This document shows positions 50,773-60,064 of a DNA stretch of 64,000 nucleotides, piece by piece (within the stretch, counting starts at the first letter, position 1; each line of letters opens with the position of its first letter). The notes below the pieces were generated by a model that worked only from the letters and a program-made list of their open reading frames with translations, ran no database searches and was not told the origin of the DNA. The stretch is taken from the NCBI GenBank assembly GCA_963733905.1, contig CAVTEU010000006.1:1-64000 (forward strand). Reading direction: 5' to 3'. Both the position numbers and the translations under genes were made by a program. This DNA is from DATADW01 sp963733905. GTDB lineage: Bacteria; Actinomycetota; Acidimicrobiia; Spongiisociales; DATADW01.

Positions 50773-53700
50773 TTGACCCGTCTTGCTCGCTTCTCGTTGC
50801 GTCACCGCACGGTGACCCTCTTGATCGTGGCCTTGTTGATCGGCTTCGGCTCCTATTCCGTTGCGCAACTCAACCAAGAGCTGTTTCCCTCTTTGGAGAT
50901 CCCCAATCTCATCGTCACGGGGACGCTTGCCGGTGCCGGGCCCAACGAGATCGCCGAAGACGTGGCCGCCCCCATCGAGGGGGTCTTCTTGGCCACCGAC
51001 AACCTCGAGCACGTGCAGTCGACAAGCCTCGAGGGGTTCGTCATCGTCTCCGGCTCCTACGAGTTCGGCACCGATATGGATGCGGTGCAGTCCGACGTCC
51101 GCGAGCAGATCGCCGCGCTGCGGCTCCCTGAAGGCGCAGATACCGACATTCAACGGATTTCATTGGACGCGTTCCCGATCTACTCAGTGGCCGTTTCCGG
51201 CCCAGACGCAGTCGCCATCGAGGAATTCGTCACCACGTCGCTGGTCCCGGCGATCGATCGAGTCGGATCAGTCGCCAACGTGAATGTGGCAGGCGGCAAC
51301 AACGAGGTCGTCTCGGTCACCCTCGATCCGGAAGCGATGTCGCAGGCCGGGATCACCACCGGCAACGTGATTTCCGCGCTTGGTGCCGCCGATATCTCGG
51401 TCCCGGTCGGCAGTGTCAGCGCCGACGGGTTTCAGCTTCCCGCCCGGGTCGTGTCCGGGGTGGAGGGGATCGAAGGATTGGAGGAGGTCCCCGTTCAGGG
51501 GATAGTCCCCGGTGGCGCCCCAATCCCACTGTCTCAGATCTCGACCGTGACGATCGTGGAGAACGGCCTCGGGTCGACCATCAGCCGACTCGACGGCCAG
51601 CCGGCGATGACTGTCGAGGTGATCCGGGCGCAAGGGGAGAACACCGTCGACACGGTCAACGCCGTGACCGCAGCCATCGAGGAGGTCGAGGTTCCTGAAG
51701 GGATCACCGTCACCGAGGTGATCAATCAGGCGCCGGAGATCCAGAATTCCGTCAGTGAGATGACCCGGGACGCGGTGATCGGGGGAATTCTCGCCATCCT
51801 GATGATCCTTGTCTTTCTCCGCAGCATCAGGGGCACTGTCGTCTCCGGTGTCTCGATCCCACTCTCCCTGCTCGTTGCGTTCATCCTGATGAATCTGGAG
51901 GGGATCACCCTCAACATCCTGACCTTGGGCGCCCTGTCGGTCGCAATCGGCCGTGTCATCGATGACGCGATCGTGGTTCTGGAAAACATCCACCGCCTCC
52001 TCGACGAGGGCTATCAACGAAGTGAGGCGGTGCTCAAGGGAACCGAGCAGATGGTGCCCGCCATCACCGCCAGCACGATCACCACCGTCGCCGTCTTCCT
52101 TCCGCTCGCATTCATCGGCGGGCTGATTGGTGAGGTGTTCGTCGGATTCGCTCTGACAGTGACCTTCGCCCTCCTGGCGAGCCTGATCGTCGCGGTGACC
52201 GTGGTCCCAGTACTTGCAATCACCTTGCTCAAACGCTCTCATCGCCCCGCAGCCGGGTCGAAGGACGCCGAGGAGGAGCTGGGTGCGGACGACACCGCCC
52301 TCCGTCGCGTGTATCGCCGACCGCTGGCCTGGGCCCTCAACCATCGCTGGACGGTCGTATTGGTCTCCTTCGTGCTGCTCGTCTTCTCCTTCGCCTCCCT
52401 CGCCACCGTGCCGGTGACTCTGTTCCCGTCCGAAGGGGCCACCTCGATGCAGGTCAGCCTGACCGGTGCCCCCGGCACCAGCCTCACCTCGATGTCGGAC
52501 CAGGTGGCCGTCGTCGAGACCGGCCTCGTCGAAGTCGAGGGCGTAGAGCGGGTGGCCACGGTCGTCGGCTCTTCGGCCGATAACCCGTTCGCGGCACTCA
52601 CCGGTGGTGGAGGTGGGGACAGCAGTGCGACCATCACCATCGATGTCGAGGAGGGCGCAGATCTCGATGCGATGACCACGGAGATCGACGCCCTGATCGC
52701 CGAGTCGGGACTGACGGGATCGGTCGCCGAGCTCAGTGATTCGGCCGCATTCCTCGGAACGTCACTGACGATCAATGTGACCGGCTCCGACTTCGAAGCG
52801 GTCGAGGAGGGCTCGACGACCGTGATGGGGGCGCTGGAGGACATCGACGGAGTTGAGGACATCACATCGAACCTCCTTGGGGAGCGACCGGAGATCGTCT
52901 TCACCGTGGACCAGGAAGCTGCGGCGGCTGCCGGCCTCAACGCGGCAACACTCGCTTCCTCGATGCGATCACTCCTCACCCCAATTCCGGCAACCACGGT
53001 ATCTCTCGAGGGCGACGAGGTCAGCGTCGTCGTCAACACCGACCCGGCATCGGTCGCCACCCCCGAGGCGCTTGCATCGTTGCCGGTTGCCCCCGGCATT
53101 CCTCTCGGCGACCTCGCCGAGATCTCCCAGGGTTCGAGCCCCATAGGGGTTACCGGTTTCGACGGGAACCGCTCCGCCGAGGTCTCCGCCGCCATCACTG
53201 ATCCCAACTTCGGAGCGGTCAACATGGAGGTTCAGGCTGTGCTCGGCGAGCTCGCGCTCCCCGACGGGGTCGAAGCGAGCCTTGGTGGAGCCGCAGAGCA
53301 GCAGCAGGAGAGCTTCTCCGGAATCCTCACTGCGATGGTTATCGCCGTCGCTCTCGTCTACCTGTCGATGGTCGCCACATTTGGAAGCCTCCTCACCCCA
53401 TTCGTGATCCTCCTCACGCTGCCCCTGGCAATGATCGGCGCCTTCCCTGCCCTGGCTCTCACCGGGCGGGAGCTGGGCCTTCCCGCCATGCTCGGGTTGC
53501 TGATGCTGATCGGGATCGTGGTCACCAATGCCATCGTCATGCTCGAGTTCGTCGAACGGCTCAAGAAAGAGGAGGGTCTCAGCACCCTGGAGGCGTTGAA
53601 GCTGGGCGCAGAGACCCGGCTCCGCCCAATCCTGATGACGGCCTTGGTCACGATTCTGGCGCTCACCCCGCTGGCTCTTGGCTTGAGCGACGGTGCTCTT

Positions 53701-53877
53701 CTCTCGGCGAGTCTGGCGACGGTCGTGATCGGTGGGCTGGTGAGCTCGACCTTCCTCACGCTGTTCGTTATCCCCTCGGTGTACAGCCTTTTCGACGGCT
53801 TGAAGGTGCGGTTCCGTCGTGACGAACCGGACGCGACCCCCACGCCCGAGGAAGAGGGCGAACTCAGCCCGGTTTGA
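50773..53877 (+). CDS. RND superfamily efflux transporter (AcrB/HAE1-like)
   Basis: 1034 residues. The TTG start is supported by GGAGGACC five bases before it. A basic N-terminus and TM1 (TVTLLIVALLIGFGSYSVAQ) are followed by a large periplasmic-type porter domain, then TM2-6. In TM4, GRVIDDAIVVLENIHRLLDE contains the paired Asp of the proton relay. The second half repeats this, including LLMLIGIVVTNAIVMLEFVE and ALTPLALGLS. It is normal HAE1/AcrB length and topology (12 TM). No membrane-fusion protein gene is adjacent. Substrate unknown; the divergent TetR probably senses it. Confidence 0.93.
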   Translation: MTRLARFSLRHRTVTLLIVALLIGFGSYSVAQLNQELFPSLEIPNLIVTGTLAGAGPNEIAEDVAAPIEGVFLATDNLEHVQSTSLEGFVIVSGSYEFGTDMDAVQSDVREQIAALRLPEGADTDIQRISLDAFPIYSVAVSGPDAVAIEEFVTTSLVPAIDRVGSVANVNVAGGNNEVVSVTLDPEAMSQAGITTGNVISALGAADISVPVGSVSADGFQLPARVVSGVEGIEGLEEVPVQGIVPGGAPIPLSQISTVTIVENGLGSTISRLDGQPAMTVEVIRAQGENTVDTVNAVTAAIEEVEVPEGITVTEVINQAPEIQNSVSEMTRDAVIGGILAILMILVFLRSIRGTVVSGVSIPLSLLVAFILMNLEGITLNILTLGALSVAIGRVIDDAIVVLENIHRLLDEGYQRSEAVLKGTEQMVPAITASTITTVAVFLPLAFIGGLIGEVFVGFALTVTFALLASLIVAVTVVPVLAITLLKRSHRPAAGSKDAEEELGADDTALRRVYRRPLAWALNHRWTVVLVSFVLLVFSFASLATVPVTLFPSEGATSMQVSLTGAPGTSLTSMSDQVAVVETGLVEVEGVERVATVVGSSADNPFAALTGGGGGDSSATITIDVEEGADLDAMTTEIDALIAESGLTGSVAELSDSAAFLGTSLTINVTGSDFEAVEEGSTTVMGALEDIDGVEDITSNLLGERPEIVFTVDQEAAAAAGLNAATLASSMRSLLTPIPATTVSLEGDEVSVVVNTDPASVATPEALASLPVAPGIPLGDLAEISQGSSPIGVTGFDGNRSAEVSAAITDPNFGAVNMEVQAVLGELALPDGVEASLGGAAEQQQESFSGILTAMVIAVALVYLSMVATFGSLLTPFVILLTLPLAMIGAFPALALTGRELGLPAMLGLLMLIGIVVTNAIVMLEFVERLKKEEGLSTLEALKLGAETRLRPILMTALVTILALTPLALGLSDGALLSASLATVVIGGLVSSTFLTLFVIPSVYSLFDGLKVRFRRDEPDATPTPEEEGELSPV

Positions 53878-53920
53878 CGACGGGAGAGGGCATGAGGTCC
53901 CTGATCACCTCCTTGGCTCC

Positions 53921-54373
53921 TCAACCCACGAGCACAGCAAGTGTGGCGATGGTGGCGCCGATGATGGCTGCGTAGAGGCTGATTTGGCTGCCCCGTCGCC
54001 GATCCTTGGCCCTGGCGTCTTCGTCGGTCACCTCATGGGAGTCGCCAACGGCACCGAAGTCGAACACGCCCGTCCGGGAGAAGCCAGCGCAGAAGCGGAA
54101 GTGGGCCTGGAGGAAACCAGAGGCAGAGGCGATGGCGGGTAGGAAGAGGAGCAGTCTCCACCATGGGTTGACGGCGGTCCACACCAGAACGACAAACGCC
54201 ACCACCGTGATGGCGAGACCCACCCAACCGGCGTTGCGCCGACGGGTGATCTCCGCATGTCCGATATAGACCGAGGCAAACCCCGAGACGTTCTCGGCCT
54301 GCGGTGGTATGAGGCAAGACGGCGACCGATCCTCGACCGGGTCGTATAGCCGGCGCGACCGCCGTCCTTGCAA
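53921..54373 (-). CDS. Small membrane protein with YIGHAEI motif
   Basis: 150 residues if the first ATG is used; the recognisable part begins at FASVYIGHAEITRRRNAGWV. Three hydrophobic helices: VGLAITVVAFVVLVWTAV, WRLLLFLPAIASASGFLQA and SLYAAIIGATIATLAVLV. A CAGFSRTGVFDFGAVGDSHE loop lies between helices 2 and 3, followed by a basic RAKDRRRG stretch. Membrane localisation is clear; the family is not firmly recognised. It is convergent with the RND gene, 44 bases after its stop. Confidence 0.65.
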   Translation of the reverse strand: MQGRRSRRLYDPVEDRSPSCLIPPQAENVSGFASVYIGHAEITRRRNAGWVGLAITVVAFVVLVWTAVNPWWRLLLFLPAIASASGFLQAHFRFCAGFSRTGVFDFGAVGDSHEVTDEDARAKDRRRGSQISLYAAIIGATIATLAVLVG

Positions 54374-54521
54374 TTTGAGGTATCAGAGAAGTCGTGGTGG
54401 GGGCGAGGTGAACGATCTTGACGCCTGCATCCTGATGCTGGCCATAGGTCTCGGCGACATCTCTGCTTTTCGATCCGCCTCGCGGTGCATTTCGGAGAGG
54501 GCTGGACGGTTGGACGTGAGT

Positions 54522-54552
54522 GACCCCCCGTCGGCTTTTCCTTCGGGGGGTC
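54522..54552 (-). terminator. Hairpin terminator of the gene at 54628-54900
   Basis: A perfect 9-bp stem, gaccccccg / cgggggggtc, with a 13-base loop, ~75 bases beyond the stop on the minus strand. Confidence 0.6.
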
Positions 54553-54627
54553 TCAGTTGTTGGGATGTCTTGTCGAGATGTCTGTCGGTGTCCCCTGGGT
54601 CCCTGGACGGGATCCGGGGGGTGTGGT

Positions 54628-54900
54628 CTAGATCGACTCGACTTCTTCGTTGATTTCGATCCTCGGGGAGCCAACGACGCCGGCTTCGGTCATCTGGGCT
54701 TTGAGGTTCGGGTTGTTCAGGAATGACTTCGCCAACTCGAGGGTGTCGAAACCGGCGACAACGGTCACCATGTTGGGATCCTCGACTGAGCGGTTCACTC
54801 TGGCGTACTTGGCACCTGCCGTGGTGGGTAGGTGCGTGTCGTACACGCTCTTCCAGGTGGCGTAGTCCGTCACCGAATGGCGGATTGCAGTGTTGATCAT
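54628..54900 (-). CDS. Antibiotic-biosynthesis-monooxygenase-like small protein
   Basis: 90 residues: MINTAIRHSVTDYATWKSVY, AGAKYARVNRSVEDPNMVTV with VAGFDTLELAKSFL, then NPNLKAQMTEAGVVGSPRIE and IN. The dimeric ferredoxin-like (ABM/Dabb) fold is suggested by V.DY..W...Y at the start, the VTVV..F.....A..F strand-helix and the L...M..AGV end. No catalytic assignment is possible. It is divergent from the Rrf2 gene (118-base gap), which may regulate it. GAGGACTC before the ATG is a usable ribosome site. Confidence 0.75.
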   Translation of the reverse strand: MINTAIRHSVTDYATWKSVYDTHLPTTAGAKYARVNRSVEDPNMVTVVAGFDTLELAKSFLNNPNLKAQMTEAGVVGSPRIEINEEVESI

Positions 54901-55018
54901 GAGTCCTCCTCATATGGCTGCTTGTGATGCATACTCTAACACAGATATGGAGTTCTAAGTCAAATGCGGAATTCTGGGATGGTGGTGTAGTTTTGGGGTA
55001 GCTTGGTCAGGAACCCCA

Positions 55019-55507
55019 ATGCAACTCAATCTCAAACGAAAAGGCGACTACGCCGTCAGGGCCATGATCTCCGTCGGCCGACACCACCAGAGCGGTCTGC
55101 GCCAAGCCCGCCAGATCTCCACCGAGATGCACATCCCCTACAAGACATTGACACTGATCCTCGCCGGGCTGGTCTCCGAAGGGCTGCTGGTAGCCGCCCA
55201 CGGGCCCCGCGGAGGCTATCGCCTCGCTCGACCCCCCAGCGATATCAGCCTGCTCGACATCGTCCAAGCCGCCGAAGGGCCCGCCACGTTCGACCATTGC
55301 GTCCTCCGCGACGGTCCCTGTGACTGGGAACAAACCTGTCCCGTTCACGACACCTGGGCCCGCACCCAAACCGCCCTCACCCGAGAGCTGGCATCCACCT
55401 CCCTCGCCCACATCGCCGCAATCGACGCCGCCATCCAAGCCGGCTCATACCAGCCGCAAACCCCACCCCACACCCGGCCCACCGACCGACACGGCACCCG
55501 CAACTAA
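55019..55507 (+). CDS. Rrf2 family regulator with three conserved Cys
   Basis: 162 residues. MQLNLKRKGDYAVRAMISVG opens the winged helix typical of Rrf2/IscR/NsrR. The recognition region is ARQISTEMHIPYKTLTLILA, followed by GLVSEGLLVAAHGPRGGYRL. The cluster region DHCVLRDGPCDWEQTCPVHD has C-x6-C-x5-C, suitable for an iron-sulfur cluster that senses NO, redox or iron. The C-terminus is Pro/Thr-rich. It is divergent from a small monooxygenase-like gene, so that gene is a likely target. Downstream lie a CorA gene fragment and a cyclase. Confidence 0.9.
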   Translation: MQLNLKRKGDYAVRAMISVGRHHQSGLRQARQISTEMHIPYKTLTLILAGLVSEGLLVAAHGPRGGYRLARPPSDISLLDIVQAAEGPATFDHCVLRDGPCDWEQTCPVHDTWARTQTALTRELASTSLAHIAAIDAAIQAGSYQPQTPPHTRPTDRHGTRN

Positions 55508-55568
55508 CCGTCCACCCGTGTCGTTGTCAGCTCGGCTGCGGAGGCGTTAGAGCGTTCGACCCTCCGTT

Positions 55569-55655
55569 ACCTGAGCCGTAGCGGGCCGTTGCGTCTGTCG
55601 CTCAGATCCATTTCGGAGCTTGGCGATCACCAGGGCGGCGGCACCCAAGGCAAGG
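55569..55655 (-). pseudogene. Fragment of a corA 3' end
   Basis: About 87 bases align to 4234-4320, the last codons, stop and ~30 downstream bases of the corA-like gene. On the minus strand the reading LGAAALVIAKLR plus (one base repaired) KWI and stop is still visible. The rest of the gene is absent, so this is a remnant of another copy. Confidence 0.55.
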
Positions 55656-55680
55656 AAGCTCGTGGGATACCCTTGGCTCG

Positions 55681-57015
55681 GTGGAGCCGAAGAGCGGATA
55701 TGCGCGGCTCGGGGAACACCACATTGCCTTCGAGGTGATGGGGGATGGCCCGATCGACCTCGTTGCGACCGCGGGACGTTCTAACTCGATGGGAAGTGAC
55801 TGGGCGGATCCCGAAGGTGCATCTCTCCTCCAGCGTGTGGCTTCGTTCTGCCGGCTAATCCGCTACGACTCATTGGGCTCCGGAAGCTCTGACCCCGTGC
55901 CTTTGGACGCCTTGCCTCCACTGGAGTTCTCTCTAGAAGAGATGCTGGCCGTCATGGATGCCACCCGATCGGATCGCGCCGTTTTGATGGGGCACGGACC
56001 AGGGGGCCATACGGCGATGCTGGCGGCGGCCACTCGACCGGAGCGGGTTCTCGGTCTCATCCTCGTTCACGCCCCCGCCCGGTTCCTGTGGGCGGAGGGC
56101 TATGAAGACGGCGTCCCTCTTGATGTGGTAGAAGCGCTGGCGAAAGTTGCGCAAGAGGATCCTGCCCAACTCATGGATATCGGCAATCCGAGCCGTGCCA
56201 ACGACCCGGCGTACGCACGGCGAAGGGAGCGGTACGTGAGGGCTGTGGGAGGCCCTAATGCCTGGCGTGCATTCATGCTGGAATTCCTCAATGCGGACGT
56301 CCGAAGCCTCCTTCCAGCCATTCACGTGCCCACCCTCGTCATCCACAAGCAGGACGTGTTCATCCCTCCTGCCCTGGGCCGTTACGTCGCCGAGGCGATT
56401 TCAGGCGCGACGTTCATCAGCTTGCCCGGTGCCGATGCGGCCCCTTATTGGGAATCCCCAGAGTTGTTCATAGAACCCGTAAGGGACTTCGTTTCGACCT
56501 TCGCACCGACGTCCGTCCCGTCAACCTCCGCTACGCGTGTGATGGCCACCATCCTCTTCACCGACATCGTCTCCTCCACCGAGCATGCCCGGGACATTGG
56601 CGACTCCGAGTGGGTCCAACTGATGGACCTGCACGACTCTCTATCCAGGCAAGTGGTTGAGGGCCAGCTTGGAAAGCTGGTCAAGACCACCGGAGATGGA
56701 ATCATGGCCAGATTCGACACTCCGGGACGAGGGATCCTTAGCGCTATGGCCCTCGGACACGAGCTGAGTCGCGTCGGCCTTCTCATCCGGGCGGGCCTCC
56801 ACACCGGAGAGGTGGAGTTGCGGGGGGAGGACATTGGCGGTGTGGGGGTCCACATCGCTGCTCGGGTAATGGCGGCGGCAGGGCCAGGAGAGGTGTTGGT
56901 CTCGCGAACTGTAAAAGACCTCGTCGTAGGCTCACAGTTCCGCTTCGATGATCGCGGGACTCATCACCTTAAGGGCGTCGAAGGAGACTGGCAGCTCTTC
57001 GCTCTGACCAACTGA
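55681..57015 (+). CDS. Alpha/beta-hydrolase-like - class III cyclase fusion
   Basis: 444 residues with a GTG start. Residues ~1-275 form an alpha/beta-hydrolase fold: HHIAFEVMGDGPIDLV, CRLIRYDSLGSGSSDP, AVLMGHGPGGHTAMLAAA and HVPTLVIHKQDVFIPP. The nucleophile elbow is GHGPGG, with Pro where Ser should be, so it is probably a ligand-binding pseudo-enzyme. Residues ~285-444 are a nucleotide cyclase (MATILFTDIVSSTEHARDIG, KTTGDGIMARFDTPGRG, IRAGLHTGEVELRGEDIGGV), with both metal Asp present. This fusion type is common in actinobacteria and mycobacteria. Cytosolic; makes cAMP or cGMP. Convergent with a truncated second cyclase. Confidence 0.9.
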   Translation: MEPKSGYARLGEHHIAFEVMGDGPIDLVATAGRSNSMGSDWADPEGASLLQRVASFCRLIRYDSLGSGSSDPVPLDALPPLEFSLEEMLAVMDATRSDRAVLMGHGPGGHTAMLAAATRPERVLGLILVHAPARFLWAEGYEDGVPLDVVEALAKVAQEDPAQLMDIGNPSRANDPAYARRRERYVRAVGGPNAWRAFMLEFLNADVRSLLPAIHVPTLVIHKQDVFIPPALGRYVAEAISGATFISLPGADAAPYWESPELFIEPVRDFVSTFAPTSVPSTSATRVMATILFTDIVSSTEHARDIGDSEWVQLMDLHDSLSRQVVEGQLGKLVKTTGDGIMARFDTPGRGILSAMALGHELSRVGLLIRAGLHTGEVELRGEDIGGVGVHIAARVMAAAGPGEVLVSRTVKDLVVGSQFRFDDRGTHHLKGVEGDWQLFALTN

Positions 57016-57752
57016 CCGACCAGGATCCGGTCGAGGTTGAGAATCGCGACCTGCTCAGCTGGGTCTTCCCGGTCCCACCGGGCCCGGTGAGCGTGAGCAG
57101 CCGGGTCTCTCCGAGCCGCTCCAACACCTCGGTCACCTTGTCCTTTCGCCCGACGAAGCTGGTCGGCGGGGCGGGGACCCTGACCGGGGCACTCAGGGTG
57201 CGCAGCGGCGGGAACTCCTTGGGGAGCCCGGGGATAGTCGCCTGATAGAGGTGCATCATCCCTTCGACGCCTCGCAGCTGATGCTCGCCGAGGGTGCAGC
57301 CCGACGCCCTCGGGGAGGGAGCCGGTGACCAGCGCCCGGGCGGTCTCGGATAACACCACCTGGCCGCCGTGTCCGGAGGCCTCGATGCGGGCAGCCCTGT
57401 GCACATCGAGACCCACGTAGTTGTCACCCCCGAGGATGCCGCTCCCGGTATGGATTCCGATCCGAACCCGCAGCCGATCTCCGTCGGGCCAGGGATATTC
57501 TTCGAGCCTCTGCTCCGCCTCAACCGCCGCCCGCAGCGCCGCAGGCGCATCGGGGAAGACACAGAAGAACGAGTCGCCTTCTGTGGAGACCTCGGTTCCT
57601 GCGGCCGCGGCCACGGCTCGGCGGATGATGGCGGCATGGGCCTCGAGCGCGGCCGGCCAGCGTTCACCGAGTGCCGTGGCGTGCCGGGTGGACTCCTCCA
57701 CATCGCTGAAGAAGAACGTCACCGTCCCGGTAGGAAGATCGGTCCGGGTCAT
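56969..57752 (-). CDS. Cyclase - STAND-type ATPase, truncated after Walker A (frameshifted)
   Basis: MTRTDLPTGTVTFFFSDVEE begins a class III cyclase domain (FFSDVEESTRHATALGERWP, STEGDSFFCVFPDA, RIGIHTGSGILGGDNYVGLD). After a frame change near 57295 the usual connector follows (LGEHQLRGVEGMMHLYQATI). Next are PPTSFVGRKDKVTEVLERLG and the P-loop LLTLTGPGGTGKTQL, then ~10 more matching residues (AEQVAILNLDRIL, other frame). Family members normally continue for 700 or more residues. Here homology ends at ~57020 where the convergent cyclase gene stops, so the gene has lost its ATPase/TPR part. Activity of the remaining cyclase is possible. Confidence 0.7.
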
Positions 57753-57958
57753 CGGCGTATGACCATATATCGGGTACCTCTTGCTTAGTACTCAGCAAGT
57801 AGCGCTCATACCCTGCAGCGATCAATCGTTGGCGCCCATGCCTTCCTCATCGGCGTGTCGGGTGAATGAAGGCCCAATGCCGTTGGGGGAGCTGGGACGA
57901 GTGGAGGAGCGCTATTCCTTCAAACAGCCTGGTCTGCATTCAGGAATAAGGACGCGGC

Positions 57959-59551
57959 TCAGACGTCGGCCGCCGCCTCTTCTACGATGTCGAAGACCCG
58001 GACCGGTCGCTGGACGCCCTTGAGCGTCAATGTCTCCACTTCGGTGGCTTCGACCCGGTTGCGCATCGGGGCCAAGGTCCGATCGGTGACCAGGACCTGA
58101 CCCGCCGACGCCACCATCGCCAACCGTGAGGCGACGTTGACGTGGTTGCCGATGACGGTGTACTCGATCCGGTCCGAGGACCCGATGTTGCCAACGGTGA
58201 CATAACCGGTGCTGATGCCGATCCCGATGGTCAGGTCCTCCTCGTATTGGACCATCCACCGGTCTCTGAGCCGATCGAGACTTCGCTGCATCTCGAAGGC
58301 TGAGGCGACCGCCCGCTCGGCGTGGTCCTCGAATGGGATGGGGTCACCGAAGAAGGCGAGGATCCCATCCCCCAGATACTTGTCCAGGGTCCCGCCGTTG
58401 CTGAAGACGACGTCAGTCATCGCGCCGAAATACTGGTTGAGGGCGTCGACCAACTCCTCGGGTTCCATGCGCTCGGACATCTCGGTGAACCCACGAATGT
58501 CCGACACCAAAATCGAGAGATTGCGCCTGGTCGGAGCGAGGGTCACCCGCGACCCTTCGGTGAGGATGGCGTCGGCAACCTGGGGCGAGACGTAGCGGCG
58601 CAGCTCCTCGCTGCGGCGCAGCTGGATGAGCTGCTCCTCGATGGTTTTCTCCAAGCCCTGGTTGAGCGCGGTTAGCTCGTTGTAGAGGGTGGCCAGCCGG
58701 GAGCTGGTGCGGTTGAGGTTCGTGGTGAGCCGGCCGAACTCGTCGCGGTTGGGCACGTCGACTTGCTGGTCGAAGTCGCCGTCGGCGATCCGGGCCAGTG
58801 CCACATCGATCTTGCGGACGGGACGAATCAGCGACCAGGAGAGGACCGCCCCGAGGGTGAGGGCAGTCAACAGGCTGACCGCGGCGAAGATGGCCACGAC
58901 GATGGTGAGCAGCTGGCGGTTGTCCCGGAACTGGTCCAGCTGCGCCGCCATCCGCTGGGAGGAATCATCGATGAGGGCTTTGAGCTCTGCCTCCAGCTCA
59001 TGCGAGATCGCGTGCTCGGCGTTGATGTGGACGTCGAGTGCCTGGTCCAGATCTCCCGCCTCGTACAGCCCCAGTACCTCTTCCCCGGCAGCAGTGAAGC
59101 GGACGTCGATGCTGCGAAGGCGGTCGGTGACTTCCGGATCGATCGGCGCACCGAGCGAATCAATCTCATCGACAACATCAGTGAAGTTGGCCTTGGCGGA
59201 AGCGACCGAGTCGTTCCAGGAGTCCACCTGGGTGATGAGCGCCATGGCCCGGTAGTGACTCTGCGCTGTTACCGAGTAGATGGCCTGACGAGCCAGGTCG
59301 GTCTGCGTTTGGAGGGCGACCAACTGGTCGACCTGCTGGTTCATTCTGGCGATCACGACGATGCTGAGGATCCCCATCATGAGCAGCAGGAGGGCAATCA
59401 CGAGGAAACCGGCAAGCAGCTTTAGATGGATGGTGGTCTTGAGTCGTGCCACCAGGTCGACCGACGGGCGCAAGAAGCCCGGGACCAATCCCAGATCACG
59501 GTCGGACGCTGGTACGTCGCCGGACCCGCCCGCAGCAGCTTCTTCGGACAT
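57959..59551 (-). CDS. HAMP-domain membrane adenylate/guanylate cyclase
   Basis: 530 residues, complete. Cytosolic start of ~40 residues; TM1 LLAGFLVIALLLLMMGILSI (~45-67); a ~140-residue extracellular helical sensor (four-helix-bundle type, MNQQVDQLVALQTQTDLARQ onward); TM2 around 213-235 (LLTIVVAIFAAVSLLTALTL). HAMP follows (IRPVRKIDVALARIADGDFD), then a coiled coil. The cyclase has LSILVSDIRGFTEMSERMEP, LDKYLGDGILAFFGDPIPFE and VTVGNIGSSDRIEYTVIGNH with VNVASRL. Both metal-binding Asp are present. It should convert an extracellular signal to cAMP/cGMP. Single gene in its own region. Confidence 0.93.
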   Translation of the reverse strand: MSEEAAAGGSGDVPASDRDLGLVPGFLRPSVDLVARLKTTIHLKLLAGFLVIALLLLMMGILSIVVIARMNQQVDQLVALQTQTDLARQAIYSVTAQSHYRAMALITQVDSWNDSVASAKANFTDVVDEIDSLGAPIDPEVTDRLRSIDVRFTAAGEEVLGLYEAGDLDQALDVHINAEHAISHELEAELKALIDDSSQRMAAQLDQFRDNRQLLTIVVAIFAAVSLLTALTLGAVLSWSLIRPVRKIDVALARIADGDFDQQVDVPNRDEFGRLTTNLNRTSSRLATLYNELTALNQGLEKTIEEQLIQLRRSEELRRYVSPQVADAILTEGSRVTLAPTRRNLSILVSDIRGFTEMSERMEPEELVDALNQYFGAMTDVVFSNGGTLDKYLGDGILAFFGDPIPFEDHAERAVASAFEMQRSLDRLRDRWMVQYEEDLTIGIGISTGYVTVGNIGSSDRIEYTVIGNHVNVASRLAMVASAGQVLVTDRTLAPMRNRVEATEVETLTLKGVQRPVRVFDIVEEAAADV

Positions 59552-60064
59552 TTGGATTCCCTCTACCCGTCAGAGCGCGCTTGTCCCGGACCGGTCCCCC
59601 CCGTGGCGAGCCCGACGAGTCGTCGGAGTCGCGCTCCAGACCCGATACCTTATCGTCCTTACGTAAGCGCCGCCGAATACACCGACCATGTTCGGTGAAA
59701 TATGCCGCGGTTAGCTTCATCTTCCTCCCGAACTCGAGGTGGCATCGCCCAACGGGGTCAAATCAGTTCGAGTCTCCGACGCTCAACTTCGACCAGAGCC
59801 CAATTTCGGTTTCTCGTCCACCACACGATCGGTGAGTCCCCGAGGTGGCGTTTGAAGGCGGCACAGGGGGGGTGTCCCAGCAACTTTGTATGGCCTTGAG
59901 GGAGGGCACGATTCTCGAGCTCCACACGCCTGGAAAGGCAAACCGCTAAAGGTGGCGAGCCAGCGCTGCCCTCAAGCCGGGCACGGCAACAGGTGAGGGG
60001 GTGCCTCAAGGAGGCGTATCGCTAGTTTCGGTCGATGGCCACCGGGATCTAGCGGGAGCTGCGT
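59552..60064. other. ~510 bp without a supported gene
   Basis: Lies between the divergent HAMP cyclase and maleylpyruvate isomerase genes. Open frames lack motifs and good starts; nothing recognisable is seen. Confidence 0.4.

Noticed and set aside
51268..53225. Long antisense frames over the RND gene
   Set aside because: Low-complexity Asp/His/Gly or Ser/Thr/Pro sequences mirroring the transporter codons.
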